A DNA stretch of 64,000 nt, from contig CAVVST010000006.1 of the NCBI GenBank assembly GCA_963750995.1, forward strand, positions 120,498 through 184,497, given 5' to 3'. Made by a program: the position numbers and the translations under genes. Positions 1 through 8,151 of this stretch are shown here, in pieces. The DNA is from CAVVST01 sp963750995 (GTDB lineage Bacteria; Acidobacteriota; Vicinamibacteria; Vicinamibacterales; UBA2999). The notes beneath the pieces are model-generated. The model saw only the letters and a program-made list of their open reading frames with translations. It had not been told where the DNA came from and did not search any database. Each line of letters opens with the position of its first letter. Positions within the stretch are counted from its first letter, which is position 1.

Positions 1-1
1 G

Positions 2-1536
2 CAGCAGGAGATGCAGCAGCTCCACGCCGAGTTCAGCGCGCAGGCCTCCTACATGCAGCCGGAGATCCTGCGCATCGGCGGCGCGGCGATCGAGGCCTTC
101 ATCGCCGCCGAGCCGCGGCTGGCGCCTCACGCGTTTCCCCTGCGTGACGTCATCCGCCGCGCGGCGCACACGCTTGACCGATGCCGAGGAAAAGATCCTC
201 GCCGACGCACAGCCGCTGGCCGGCTCCGCGCCCAACATTTACGGCATCCTGGCCAACGCCGATTTTCCGTATCCCACCGTCACGACCAGCGACGGACAGA
301 AGGTAAAGCTCGACCAGTCGGGCTACGCCGAGCTGCGCACGCTGCCGAACCGCGCCGATCGCGAGCTGGCGATGTCGACATTCTTCACGGCGCTGGGCGC
401 CTTCCGCCGGACGTTCGGGACGACGATGAACTCGAGCATCCAGCGGGCACTGTTCTACTCGAGGGCACGCAAGTACGCGATCGACGCTCGAAGCCTCGCT
501 CGACAACTACAACATCCCGATCTCGGTGTACAAGCGCCTGATCGAAGGGGTGCAGCGCCATCTGCCGACGTTCCACCGCTACCTGCGCCTGCGCAAGCGC
601 ATGCTCGGGATCACCGACGAACTGCACTACTACGATCTATACGCTCCACTCGTAGCGTCGGTAAACCTGCGTTATACCCCCGACGAGGCGCAGCGCCACG
701 TCGTCACCGCCATGCGTCCGCTCGGAACGGACTACGTGTCGGTGCTCGATCGCGCGTTCTCCGAGCGCTGGCTCGACTGGTATCCAGCGGAAGGCAAGCG
801 GTCGGGTGCCTATTCAAACGGCGGTGCCTACGACGTCCACCCGTATATCCTGCTCAACTACCTCGGGCAGTACAACGACGTGAGCACGCTGGCGCACGAG
901 CTCGGTCACACGATGCACAGCTACTACTCGAACCGGACGCAACCCTACGCGACGGCGGACTACTCGACCTTTGTCGCTGAGGTGGCGTCGACGTTCAACG
1001 AGGCGCTGCTCATCGACTACATGCTGAAACAGATCAAGGACAAGCCCACCCGGTTGTCACTGCTCGGCAGCTACCTGGAAAACATCAAGGCCACGGTCTT
1101 CCGGCAGACGACGTTTGCCGAGTTCGAGCTCCGCATGCACGAGAAGGGGCTCAACTCGGAGCCGATTACCGGCGATGCGCTCTCCTCGCTCTACTTCGAC
1201 ATCGCCACGCGTTACTACGGGCACGACCAGAAGATCGTGATCGTCGACGATTACGTCGCGAACGAGTGGAGCTACATCCCGCACTTCTACAGCGACTTCT
1301 ACGTCTTTCAATACGCCACCTCGTTCACCGCCGCCGAAGCGCTGGCCGCGCGCGTCATCGGCGGCGACGCCGACGCGACCGTCCGGTATCTGACGTTCCT
1401 GAGCTCGGGGAGCTCGAAGTACCCGATCGATCTGCTCAAAGATGCCGGCGTCGACATGACGACCGACGAGCCGCTGGATCAGACGATGGAGACGATGAAC
1501 CGGGTGATGGACGAGATGGAAGAGATACTTGGCTAG
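2..1536 (+). CDS. pepF: Oligoendopeptidase F-like M3 metallopeptidase (5' partial, frameshifted)
   Basis: Cytoplasmic zinc peptidase of family M3 that degrades short peptides. The zinc motif HELGHTMHSYY is encoded from about 895, and the downstream FVAEVASTFNE segment carries the third zinc ligand. An upstream piece reading RLAPHAFPLRD matches the N-terminal helical domain of oligoendopeptidase F. The start lies before base 1. The protein continues through three frames, with switches near 173 (one apparent extra base after the RAAHTL codons) and near 485, so the gene is probably intact in the organism and broken by sequence errors. Its stop codon shares the bases CTAG with the convergent gene that follows. 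Family assignment is firm; the PepF subfamily is likely but not proven. Confidence 0.88.
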
Positions 1537-2717
1537 ACGCACGGTCCAGCCGTGACGATCTGAGCTACCCGGTGCCCGAAAGCGGATACCCACGCCTCGA
1601 GGTCGCGTTCATCGTCGGTCGCGCTTTGAAACTCAGGAAACCGGGCGTTCCTGAACAGGCTCGCTATTTGATCCCGCGATAGCGCTGACAGCGCCTGGGC
1701 GAGCTGTGCTCGACCGGCTTCGCTGATGCGCGCGTCGGGGAAGGTCGCGCCCTGGTAAGGCAGCTGCTTCATCGACACCGTGCATGAGTGCCGGTCGGCC
1801 CACACAGGCATCTCGCTCCACGCGGCGATGTTGACCTTGATGGGGCCGAACGTCGCGCCCAGGTCCTGGATCATGATGAGCGGCGTGGCGCAGGGCTGAT
1901 TCGGCTGCGTGGAGACATCGTCGAGGCAGACGAGCCGCTGGTTTTCGGACTTGTTGTCCCAGTGGGCGAGGAACACGGCGGCCAGGCGAAGGGCATCGAG
2001 GTCTTCGCGCGCCGCTTGCGAGGAATTCAGTTCGAACCACGCCCATCCCTTGGTTTCCGCTGTTTCAATCGCCGGCGCGTCGAATCGGCGTTCGACCGCC
2101 GGCCACTCGAAGTCGGTATATCCGTCGTCGTGTCCGTAGGGACCGAGGAGCACCGGCACGCGGGCCATCGATAGCAGTTGGGTGGCGAGGAAGGGAAACC
2201 GGGGGCATCCATAGCACCGCACACGGCGCACGAGCTGGACCTCATCGGCCGGATAGCCAAGTAGCGCCAGGAGCTCCGTTGCCGCGGCCTCGGCAGGAAT
2301 CTCGGGGTTCCGGCCGTACTTCACCTTGACGACCTCGCCGCCATCGAGCACGCAGTTGAACTTTGCGCTCGTGCCGGACGGCTCGTCGGAGAGGTAACGG
2401 CAGACCAGCGGGTCAGCGGGTCCGTCGATTGACGGTTCGGCGGGTCCGGCGGGTCCGCTTTGCGGAACTCGCCCGACATCCGAGTACGTAGGCCGGGTTC
2501 CGCGGAGCGGACCCGGCACACGAACGGCGGCGCGTCTCAGCGTATCGCGGCGAAAGGCGTCAGCATGAGCGGGCGTGACTGGCCAGTCGGGGCGGTGCTG
2601 CACCTCGAACGCTCCTGGCGGGCGCGATCCGCGGGCCTCGGCAGCAAAGACCCACGTTACGATGCCTGCGAACACCAGCAGGCCGCCGAAGACGAAGGCC
2701 AGGCGCGAACGTATCAC
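1533..2717 (-). CDS. Exported or membrane-anchored protein with a kinase-like fold
   Basis: 394 residues with an N-terminal hydrophobic segment (about 5-26), so it is exported or anchored. I do not recognise a named family, but the core has the landmarks of an atypical kinase: KVKYG (lysines 131 and 133), a glutamate-rich PAEAAATELL helix, HWDNKSEN at 252-259 (H-x-D-x4-N, as in a catalytic loop) and IQDLGATFG at 283-291 (D-x-G metal site). HipA, PI3/4-kinase-like and FAM20-like proteins share this layout. Cys residues near 106, 122, 168, 171, 264 and 276 could form disulfides. The region at about 70-100, between anchor and core, is built of repeat DNA encoding Gly/Pro-rich sequence. It is the last gene of the minus-strand run, 48 bases after arginase. 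The kinase role is an inference from motifs. Confidence 0.6.
   Translation of the reverse strand: MIRSRLAFVFGGLLVFAGIVTWVFAAEARGSRPPGAFEVQHRPDWPVTPAHADAFRRDTLRRAAVRVPGPLRGTRPTYSDVGRVPQSGPAGPAEPSIDGPADPLVCRYLSDEPSGTSAKFNCVLDGGEVVKVKYGRNPEIPAEAAATELLALLGYPADEVQLVRRVRCYGCPRFPFLATQLLSMARVPVLLGPYGHDDGYTDFEWPAVERRFDAPAIETAETKGWAWFELNSSQAAREDLDALRLAAVFLAHWDNKSENQRLVCLDDVSTQPNQPCATPLIMIQDLGATFGPIKVNIAAWSEMPVWADRHSCTVSMKQLPYQGATFPDARISEAGRAQLAQALSALSRDQIASLFRNARFPEFQSATDDERDLEAWVSAFGHRVAQIVTAGPCV
2492..2517. repeat. Palindromic element inside the kinase-like gene
   Basis: A near-perfect inverted repeat whose arms read GCCGGGTTCCGC and GCGGACCCGGC around GGA, with one bulged base. It lies beside several GGGTCCG direct repeats at about 2409-2460. 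All of it is in frame in the linker between signal anchor and folded domain of the kinase-like protein. Similar pyrimidine-purine palindromes occur at 5899-5916 and near 58926-58945. Confidence 0.6.
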
Positions 2718-2765
2718 CTGTACCGGCGGAGCAACTTGCAGGCCAGCAGTTCTGATATCGCTGAG

Positions 2766-3674
2766 CTAAAGGATCCCTTTGCCGAGCGCGGACAGCGCCA
2801 GTTCGGTGGCGAACTCCGCGGTGGTGTTGCGGATGTCGAGCGTCGGGTTGACCTCGACCAGATCGAGTGCGACCAGACGGCGCGAATCGGCGACCAGTTC
2901 CATCACCATGTGGGCCTCGCGATAATCGAGGCCGCCCTTGACCGGCGTCCCTACGCCGGGTGCGATCGCCGGATCGCAGACGTCCATGTCGAAGGAGACG
3001 TGCAGGCCCCCGGTTCCGTCGGCGGCGAGAGCAATCGCGCGCTCCGCAACTCTGGCGATGCCGTCGCGGTCGATGTCCTTCATGGTGAAGACGTGGACGC
3101 CCGACTCGCGGATCCGCGCCTTCTCCTTCTCGTCGAGATTGCGGATGCCGACCAGCACGGTATGCGCCGGCAGGACCGAAGGGGTCGATCCGATCGCCGC
3201 CAGTTCCGAGGGTTCATTGCCGAGCAGCGCCGCGAGCGGCATGCCGTGCACATTGCCGCTGGTCGTGGTTTCGGGCGTGTTCATGTCGCCGTGAGCGTCG
3301 ACCCATATCAGCCCGAGCGGCCGCGACGCGGTGCGGCGAATCCAGGCGGCACTGGCGGCAACCGACCCCGCCGCCAGGCTGTGATCGCCGCCAAGGACGA
3401 CCGGCAGTGCATCGGCCTCCAGCGCCTTCAGCGAGACGTCGTAGAGCCGCCGACACACCCTGGCAATCTCGCCGATGTACTTCTTCCGCTCGTCGGCGGG
3501 CTTCTGTGTTTCGGGAATCGGCGCCGGCAGGTCGCCGTTGTCGACGACCTGGTAGCCGAGTGCCGCAATGCGGTCGCCGATGCCGGCGATGCGAAACGCC
3601 GACGGTCCCATGTCGACGCCGCGGCGGCCGCCGCCGAGGTCGAGCGGCACTCCGATGATGTGAACGGGCTTCAC
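2766..3674 (-). CDS. rocF: Arginase
   Basis: Hydrolyses L-arginine to ornithine and urea using two manganese ions. 302 residues, normal for the family. Metal ligands are visible in order: H98 in GGDHS, D126, H128 and D130 in DAHGDMN, and D229 and D231 in SFDMDVCDP. The ETTTSGNVHGMPLA segment fits arginase better than agmatinase. The start is a GTG that overlaps the stop of the upstream methyltransferase by four bases (GTGA), implying translational coupling. No arginine transporter or other urea-cycle gene is nearby. I am confident of the family; arginase over another ureohydrolase is very likely. Confidence 0.95.
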   Translation of the reverse strand: MKPVHIIGVPLDLGGGRRGVDMGPSAFRIAGIGDRIAALGYQVVDNGDLPAPIPETQKPADERKKYIGEIARVCRRLYDVSLKALEADALPVVLGGDHSLAAGSVAASAAWIRRTASRPLGLIWVDAHGDMNTPETTTSGNVHGMPLAALLGNEPSELAAIGSTPSVLPAHTVLVGIRNLDEKEKARIRESGVHVFTMKDIDRDGIARVAERAIALAADGTGGLHVSFDMDVCDPAIAPGVGTPVKGGLDYREAHMVMELVADSRRLVALDLVEVNPTLDIRNTTAEFATELALSALGKGIL

Positions 3675-4306
3675 TTCGTCTTGTAGGACACCGACATGCC
3701 CTCGCCCGACGGCGACACGATCGTCGTGTAGAGCGCCGGGTGGGTGAGGATGGTCCGGAGGAACGGCTCCATCTCGTTCTTCTTGTTGACGACGTTGTGC
3801 GCCACGAACACGCCGCCGGCGTTCAGCCGCGGGTAGACCATGTCGAAGAACTTCTTGTAGTCAGGCTTCCAGGCATCGAGAAAGACGAGATCGAAACCGC
3901 CGGCCAGCTTTGGAATCTCGGCGAACGCGTCGCCATGGACAACGCGGACGACATCGGCGACGCCCGCCTTGCGGACGTTGTCTGCCGCCTCCCTCGCCCG
4001 CTGCGGGTCGTACTCGATCGCCACGACGCGACCTCCGGTCTCGCGCGCGCCGAGCCCGAGCCAGATCCCGCTGTAGCCGCTCGCGGCGCCGATCTCGAGG
4101 ATCGATTTCGCGCCGCGCGTGGCGACGAGTACGCGCAGAAACCGGCCGTCCTCTTCCGATACCGCCAGCAGCCCCTTGTCCGCCGCCTTGATCGCGCGCA
4201 GCACCGATTCGATCTGCGGCGTGACCGCGCCTCCCGGACGCGACGTCTGCGCGGCGATCGTGGCTCCCAGAACCAGGTACGTCACACAGCAGGCGAGAGC
4301 GCGCAT
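3671..4306 (-). CDS. SAM-dependent O-methyltransferase with signal peptide
   Basis: 211 residues, class I Rossmann methyltransferase of the caffeoyl-CoA/MdmC O-methyltransferase group. SAM-binding motif ILEIGAASGYSGIWL, acidic ribose-binding AIEYDPQ, then DLVFLDAWKPDYKKFF and the metal-binding region VFVAHNVV. The first 20 residues (MRALACCVTYLVLGATIAAQ) look like a cleavable signal peptide, which is odd for an enzyme that needs cytoplasmic SAM. It overlaps the arginase start by four bases and lies 103 bases downstream of hemG. The substrate is unknown. Confidence 0.85.
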   Translation of the reverse strand: MRALACCVTYLVLGATIAAQTSRPGGAVTPQIESVLRAIKAADKGLLAVSEEDGRFLRVLVATRGAKSILEIGAASGYSGIWLGLGARETGGRVVAIEYDPQRAREAADNVRKAGVADVVRVVHGDAFAEIPKLAGGFDLVFLDAWKPDYKKFFDMVYPRLNAGGVFVAHNVVNKKNEMEPFLRTILTHPALYTTIVSPSGEGMSVSYKTK

Positions 4307-4330
4307 GCTCGGATTCTACGTCACGCCATC

Positions 4331-4410
4331 AACCACGACGGTCACGATGGCGACGAAGGACGCGAGTCTTGGAAATGGGGTGGTCGCGACCTTCGCGATC
4401 GTCGTGGTTT
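4331..4410. repeat. Degenerate short-word array, imperfect inverted repeat
   Basis: The spacer between hemG and the methyltransferase consists of variants of the words ACCACGACGGTCACGATGG and CGACGAAGG on the left. Their reverse complements, ending in GATCGTCGTGGTTT, are on the right. The two sides can fold on each other imperfectly. No protein-like signal is seen on either strand. Confidence 0.5.
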
Positions 4411-5789
4411 TAGGGGGTTCTGAGGCGGAGAAACTCGGCCGCCCGGGCGGCGGTGTCGCGTCCGTCGGCGATGCAGTCGGGGATGCCGATTGCGCGGAAG
4501 CCGCTGCCGGCCAGGAACATTCCGGGCACCGAGGACAGGCGCTGTTCGATTGCCGTGACACGCTGCAGATGCCCAATCTCGTACTGGGGACTCTGTCGGT
4601 GAAATCGATAGAGCCGCGTCACGACAGGATCCCCTTCAATGTCCAGCAGGTCGGAGAGGGTTTCACGGGCGATGTCGATCAGCTCATCATCGGATCGTTC
4701 GAACCGATGCGGATCGCGGCCGCCACCCAGGAACCCGCGAATCAGCGCATGTCCTTCCGGCGCCCGACCGGGCCATTTGGACGTGACCCACGTCGCGGCA
4801 AGCAGCGGGCACGGCTCCACCCGCGGAACCACGAAGCCCGACCCCTTGAGCGGATGGCGAATCTGGTCGCGGCGATATCCCAGGACGACCGTCGCGGTTG
4901 ACGCGTAGCGAATGGCGTCGCACAGTCCGGCAAGCGTCGTGTCGAAGGCGCGCAGCAACGCGGCGGCCGCATACGCGGGCACGGCGAGGATCACCGCGCG
5001 CGCCTCGATTGTCTGGGTAGTCGAGCGAACGGCATAGACACTGGCCCGGCCAAGCTCGGTTACGCGCGCCCCGCTCATGACGGTATTCGGCGCGAGTGCC
5101 GACACGAGCGTGTCGACGAGTTCGCCGACGCCCCCGGGGAGTGACACGAAGGCCCCGCGTGGTGACGGGGCGATGCGGAGCCCGCGCAACGATCGGAGGA
5201 CGCTGCCGCTCTGCCGTTCGGCGTCGAGCAGTCGCGGGAAGAGCGCGCGCATCGACAACCGTTCGGCGTCGCCGGCGTGTATGCCTGCAAGGAGCGGCTC
5301 GGCGAGATAGTCCACCGCTTCGTTGCCGAAACGCCGCCGCACGAACCCCGCGATCGACGCGTCGTCTTCATGACCACGCGGCACGAAGATCTCGGCGGCC
5401 ATCCGCAGTTTGCCACCCCAGGTGAAGAGCGACGACCGGGCCAGCGCGCCAACCCTGATCGGAAATCCGAGAAAGGATCCTTCGACGAGCGGCCGCAGCC
5501 GGCCGTCCCGCAGGACATATGCCGTTCGCGGGAGAAGCGTCGAGACCAGGCGGTCGCCAAGTCCCAGTTCGCGGCAGAGTGCCACCGCCGCCGGCTTCTG
5601 AATGAGGAGCGCGTCGGGACCGCCGTCAATCACCCAGCCGTCGAACCGTTCGGTCCTGATGACGCCGCCGGGCTGCGGAGCCGCATCGAGCACCCTGACG
5701 CTCAGCCCGCGCTGCTGCAGCTCGAACGCGGCGGCAAGCCCGGCGATCCCGCCGCCGACGACGGCGACGTCAACAACGGCGCCGTTCAC
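4410..5789 (-). CDS. hemG: Protoporphyrinogen oxidase (HemY type)
   Basis: FAD-dependent oxidation of protoporphyrinogen IX to protoporphyrin IX, the penultimate step of the protoporphyrin branch of heme synthesis. 459 residues, full length. N-terminal dinucleotide motif VVGGGIAGLAAAFELQQRG, then APQPGGVIRTERFDG and WVIDGGPDAL, which are typical of this flavoprotein family. The C-terminus has the FAD-contacting GMFLAGSGFRAIGIPDCIADG. The start is GTG. It lies downstream of hemE on the same strand, separated by a 187-base spacer full of repeats. The symbol follows the oxygen-dependent HemY/HemG naming used for Gram-positive-like enzymes. Confidence 0.93.
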   Translation of the reverse strand: MNGAVVDVAVVGGGIAGLAAAFELQQRGLSVRVLDAAPQPGGVIRTERFDGWVIDGGPDALLIQKPAAVALCRELGLGDRLVSTLLPRTAYVLRDGRLRPLVEGSFLGFPIRVGALARSSLFTWGGKLRMAAEIFVPRGHEDDASIAGFVRRRFGNEAVDYLAEPLLAGIHAGDAERLSMRALFPRLLDAERQSGSVLRSLRGLRIAPSPRGAFVSLPGGVGELVDTLVSALAPNTVMSGARVTELGRASVYAVRSTTQTIEARAVILAVPAYAAAALLRAFDTTLAGLCDAIRYASTATVVLGYRRDQIRHPLKGSGFVVPRVEPCPLLAATWVTSKWPGRAPEGHALIRGFLGGGRDPHRFERSDDELIDIARETLSDLLDIEGDPVVTRLYRFHRQSPQYEIGHLQRVTAIEQRLSSVPGMFLAGSGFRAIGIPDCIADGRDTAARAAEFLRLRTP

Positions 5790-5803
5790 GCTTCTGCCTG
5801 CTC

Positions 5804-5955
5804 GGTTCTCGGTTCGTGTTCAGGGTTCGAGGTTCGCGCGCGGGTCGTCCGCCTGAAGGCGAACGCTACGTACGGCGCGGCGTCGAGGCTGACGTAGCGT
5901 CCGGCTTTAGCCGGACCCGAGCACGAACCTGAACCCGAACGGAGCAGTGAGAACC
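5804..5955. repeat. Nested inverted repeat structure between hemE and hemG
   Basis: Two layers of symmetry. The outer layer has GGTTC words at 5804-5835 mirrored by GAACC words at 5924-5955. The inner layer is a doublet of palindromes: 5847-5871 (GTCCGCCTGAAGGCGAAC followed by GCTACGT) and 5892-5916 (ACGTAGC followed by GTCCGGCTTTAGCCGGAC). The second palindrome has perfect 8-base arms. ACGCTACGT at 5863-5871 and ACGTAGCGT at 5892-5900 are exact reverse complements. The arrangement resembles paired REP or BIME elements. Confidence 0.7.
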
Positions 5956-5976
5956 AGGAAGTGTGAACGACAGAGT

Positions 5977-7008
5977 TCACCGGCGTCGTGACGAGCTATG
6001 GACGTACTGCGCGAGCATCTGCACGTGTTCGACCGGCGTAGACGGCAGGATGCCGTGGCCAAGGTTGAAGATGTGGCCGACGCGCCCGGCGGCGCGCGCC
6101 AGTATGTCGTCGGTCTGCGTGAACATGCGCTGCACCGGGCCGAGCAGGAGTGTCGGATCGAGATTGCCCTGGACCGCGCGGTCGTGGCCGATGCGCTCCC
6201 ACGCGACGTCGAGCGGGATCCGCCAGTCCACACCAACGACGTCGCCGCCCGCCCCACGCAGCTCCTCGAGGATGGCCGATGTCCCCGTGCCGAAATGGAT
6301 CGTCGGCACCCGGCGGCCAATCGCCTGGAAGATGCGCTGCGTGTGCGGCATGGCGAATTCACGGTAGTCCGCCGCGTTCAACGCGCCAACCCACGAGTCG
6401 AACACCTGGACCGCGTCGACCCCCGCGTCAATCTGCGCCGTCAGGTAGTCCGCGACGACGCCGGCGAGCCGGCCGCAGAGCCGGTGCCATGCATCCGGGT
6501 GGCCGTACATCAGCGCCTTGGTGCGCGCGAAGTTGTTGGAATGGCCGCCTTCGATCGCGTACGACGCGAGAGTGAACGGCGCACCGGCGAATCCGATGAG
6601 CGGGACACGGCCGGCCAGCTCGCGCTGGATGAGTCCGATTGCCTCGAGCACATGACCGAGCGATTCGCGCGGATCGAAATCCCGCAGTCGATCGATGTCC
6701 GCCGGCGATTCGATGGGCCGCTCGATCTGCGGTCCTTCGCCCTTGATGAAATCGAAGGGCAAGCCCATCGGCTCGAGCGGCAGAAGCAGATCGGAAAAAA
6801 GAATCGCGGCGTCGACTTCGACGCGTCGCACTGGTTGGAGTGTGACTTCGGTGGCGAGGTCGGGCGTCCGACAGATATCGAGCAGCGAGTATTCCTCGCG
6901 CAGCGCCCGATACTCGGCCATGTACCGTCCCGCTTGCCGCATGAACCACACAGGGGTGGCGTCGACCGGCTCTCGCCGGCACGCCTTCAGAAAGCGCGAG
7001 GTCCCCAC
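5977..7008 (-). CDS. hemE: Uroporphyrinogen III decarboxylase
   Basis: Decarboxylates the four acetate side chains of uroporphyrinogen III to give coproporphyrinogen III. 343 residues, full length. The N-terminal signature PVWFMRQAGRYMAEYR contains the substrate-binding arginines, followed by ILFSDLLLPLEPMG with the catalytic aspartate and, later, GFAGAPFTLASY. The GTG start follows directly on the TAA stop of the receiver-domain gene, with no bases between them. It forms a heme pair with hemG. No other heme gene is present in the window. Confidence 0.96.
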   Translation of the reverse strand: MGTSRFLKACRREPVDATPVWFMRQAGRYMAEYRALREEYSLLDICRTPDLATEVTLQPVRRVEVDAAILFSDLLLPLEPMGLPFDFIKGEGPQIERPIESPADIDRLRDFDPRESLGHVLEAIGLIQRELAGRVPLIGFAGAPFTLASYAIEGGHSNNFARTKALMYGHPDAWHRLCGRLAGVVADYLTAQIDAGVDAVQVFDSWVGALNAADYREFAMPHTQRIFQAIGRRVPTIHFGTGTSAILEELRGAGGDVVGVDWRIPLDVAWERIGHDRAVQGNLDPTLLLGPVQRMFTQTDDILARAAGRVGHIFNLGHGILPSTPVEHVQMLAQYVHSSSRRR

Positions 7009-7440
7009 TTACTCTTGAACAGGGATGTTAAGAAGTTCTCGCGCCAACTCGACCAGCTCTTCCAGCCACAGCGGCTTGTACCGGAGTTCAGCGCCGAGCG
7101 CGCCGATCTCCGCCTTCTGGTCGTCCTCGAGATAGTAGTCGCCGGTGACGATCGCCACTGGCGTGTTCGTCAATCCCGGGATGGCGCGGATCGCCCGCAG
7201 AAACTGCAGGCCGCTGGTCAGCGGCATTCGCATGTCGAGGATGATCGCGTGTGGGCCGTGGGCCTGGGCCAGCGCCAGGCCTTCGTCGGCTGAGTGGGCC
7301 GCCCACACCTGGTAGCCTTCGAGGCGAAGCATCCGCGAAAACGTGTCGGTGACGCTCGCATCGTCATCGACGATCAGGACACGAGCAGCCGTGGTGTCGG
7401 AGCCGGAGGGCACGGCCCATTGTGGGGCTCGGCCGATCAC
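7009..7440 (-). CDS. Single-domain response regulator receiver protein
   Basis: A stand-alone CheY-like receiver domain of about 120 residues with no output domain. It has the acidic cluster VLIVDDD, the phosphoacceptor aspartate in IILDMRMP, the threonine in VTGD and the lysine in LRYKPLW. Two GTG starts are possible, at 7440 and at 7413. The shorter form removes only poorly conserved residues and leaves more room for the divergent promoter, so 7413 may be the true start. No histidine kinase is adjacent; coupling to hemE suggests only shared transcription. Confidence 0.85.
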   Translation of the reverse strand: MIGRAPQWAVPSGSDTTAARVLIVDDDASVTDTFSRMLRLEGYQVWAAHSADEGLALAQAHGPHAIILDMRMPLTSGLQFLRAIRAIPGLTNTPVAIVTGDYYLEDDQKAEIGALGAELRYKPLWLEELVELARELLNIPVQE

Positions 7441-7466
7441 GCGTCAAGGCGCCGGGAATCGTGTGC

Positions 7467-7498
7467 TATATTCACCCGGTTTGCACACGCTCGGGAGG
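7467..7498 (+). promoter_or_regulatory. Candidate -10 box and ribosome binding site for the 7504 gene
   Basis: TATATT at 7467-7472 resembles a -10 box. GGGAGG at 7493-7498 is a strong Shine-Dalgarno sequence five bases before a TTG codon at 7504, which decides the start of the following gene over upstream GTG codons in the same frame. Confidence 0.5.
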
Positions 7499-7503
7499 AC
7501 CCG

Positions 7504-8148
7504 TTGAGCCCCATCCTCGTGCGGCCCGTCCGCGAGCAGCTCGAGCACGATCGGGTCATTCGCCTGCTGCAGGCGAAATACAAGCGAAAATTCGACGTGG
7601 CCATCAACCCTGGCCATGAGCAGACGATGCCGGTGACGGTCGGGACCTCGCCCTGGTACCCGGACCTCGTGCTGCAGTCAACTGACCGAAGCCGGAAGCT
7701 CCTCGGTACGGTCGAAGTCGAGACAGCCGAGTCGGTGAACAACCTCGAGGCCATGTCCCAGTGGGCGGCGTTCTCGAAACTGCGCGCGCCATTTCACCTC
7801 TACGTTCCTGCCTCGAACATCGATACTGCAAAGCGCCTGTGCGCGGACCTCCAGATCGCGGCGGCGGAGCTCTGGGCGTACAACGCGCTCGGCGACCAGA
7901 TGCGGTTCACGCTGGTGCAGCGATCCGCCACGTCTCGAGCGCCTGAGCCAAAGCCGCGGGCGGCCGTGGCACCAAGACCGGCCGCGGCAAACCGCGCCCA
8001 CCCGGCGCGTCCCCCGGCCCGGCCGGCTCGTCCGACGGCCGCCGCAGCGAGTTCGCGGCGGAAGGTGGCCGCCAAGAAGAGTCCCGCGCGCCCTGCCGCC
8101 GCACAAAAGAAGAATGCCCACACGTCGAGGACGCAGAAGCGGAAGTAG
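7504..8148 (+). CDS. Uncharacterised protein with nuclease-like motif and Ala/Pro/Lys-rich tail
   Basis: About 214 residues from the TTG start chosen for its ribosome binding site. The first 140 residues look like one compact domain. WYPDLVLQ (D54) followed by GTVEVETAE (E71, E73) on neighbouring strands is the spacing of a PD-(D/E)xK nuclease fold, although the lysine is replaced by glutamate. The C-terminal 75 residues are low-complexity Ala/Pro/Arg/Lys, like a DNA-binding or histone-H1-like tail. Three bases separate it from the next uncharacterised gene, so the two probably act together. I do not recognise a named family; nuclease ancestry is speculative. Confidence 0.7.
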   Translation: MSPILVRPVREQLEHDRVIRLLQAKYKRKFDVAINPGHEQTMPVTVGTSPWYPDLVLQSTDRSRKLLGTVEVETAESVNNLEAMSQWAAFSKLRAPFHLYVPASNIDTAKRLCADLQIAAAELWAYNALGDQMRFTLVQRSATSRAPEPKPRAAVAPRPAAANRAHPARPPARPARPTAAAASSRRKVAAKKSPARPAAAQKKNAHTSRTQKRK

Positions 8149-8151
8149 ATC

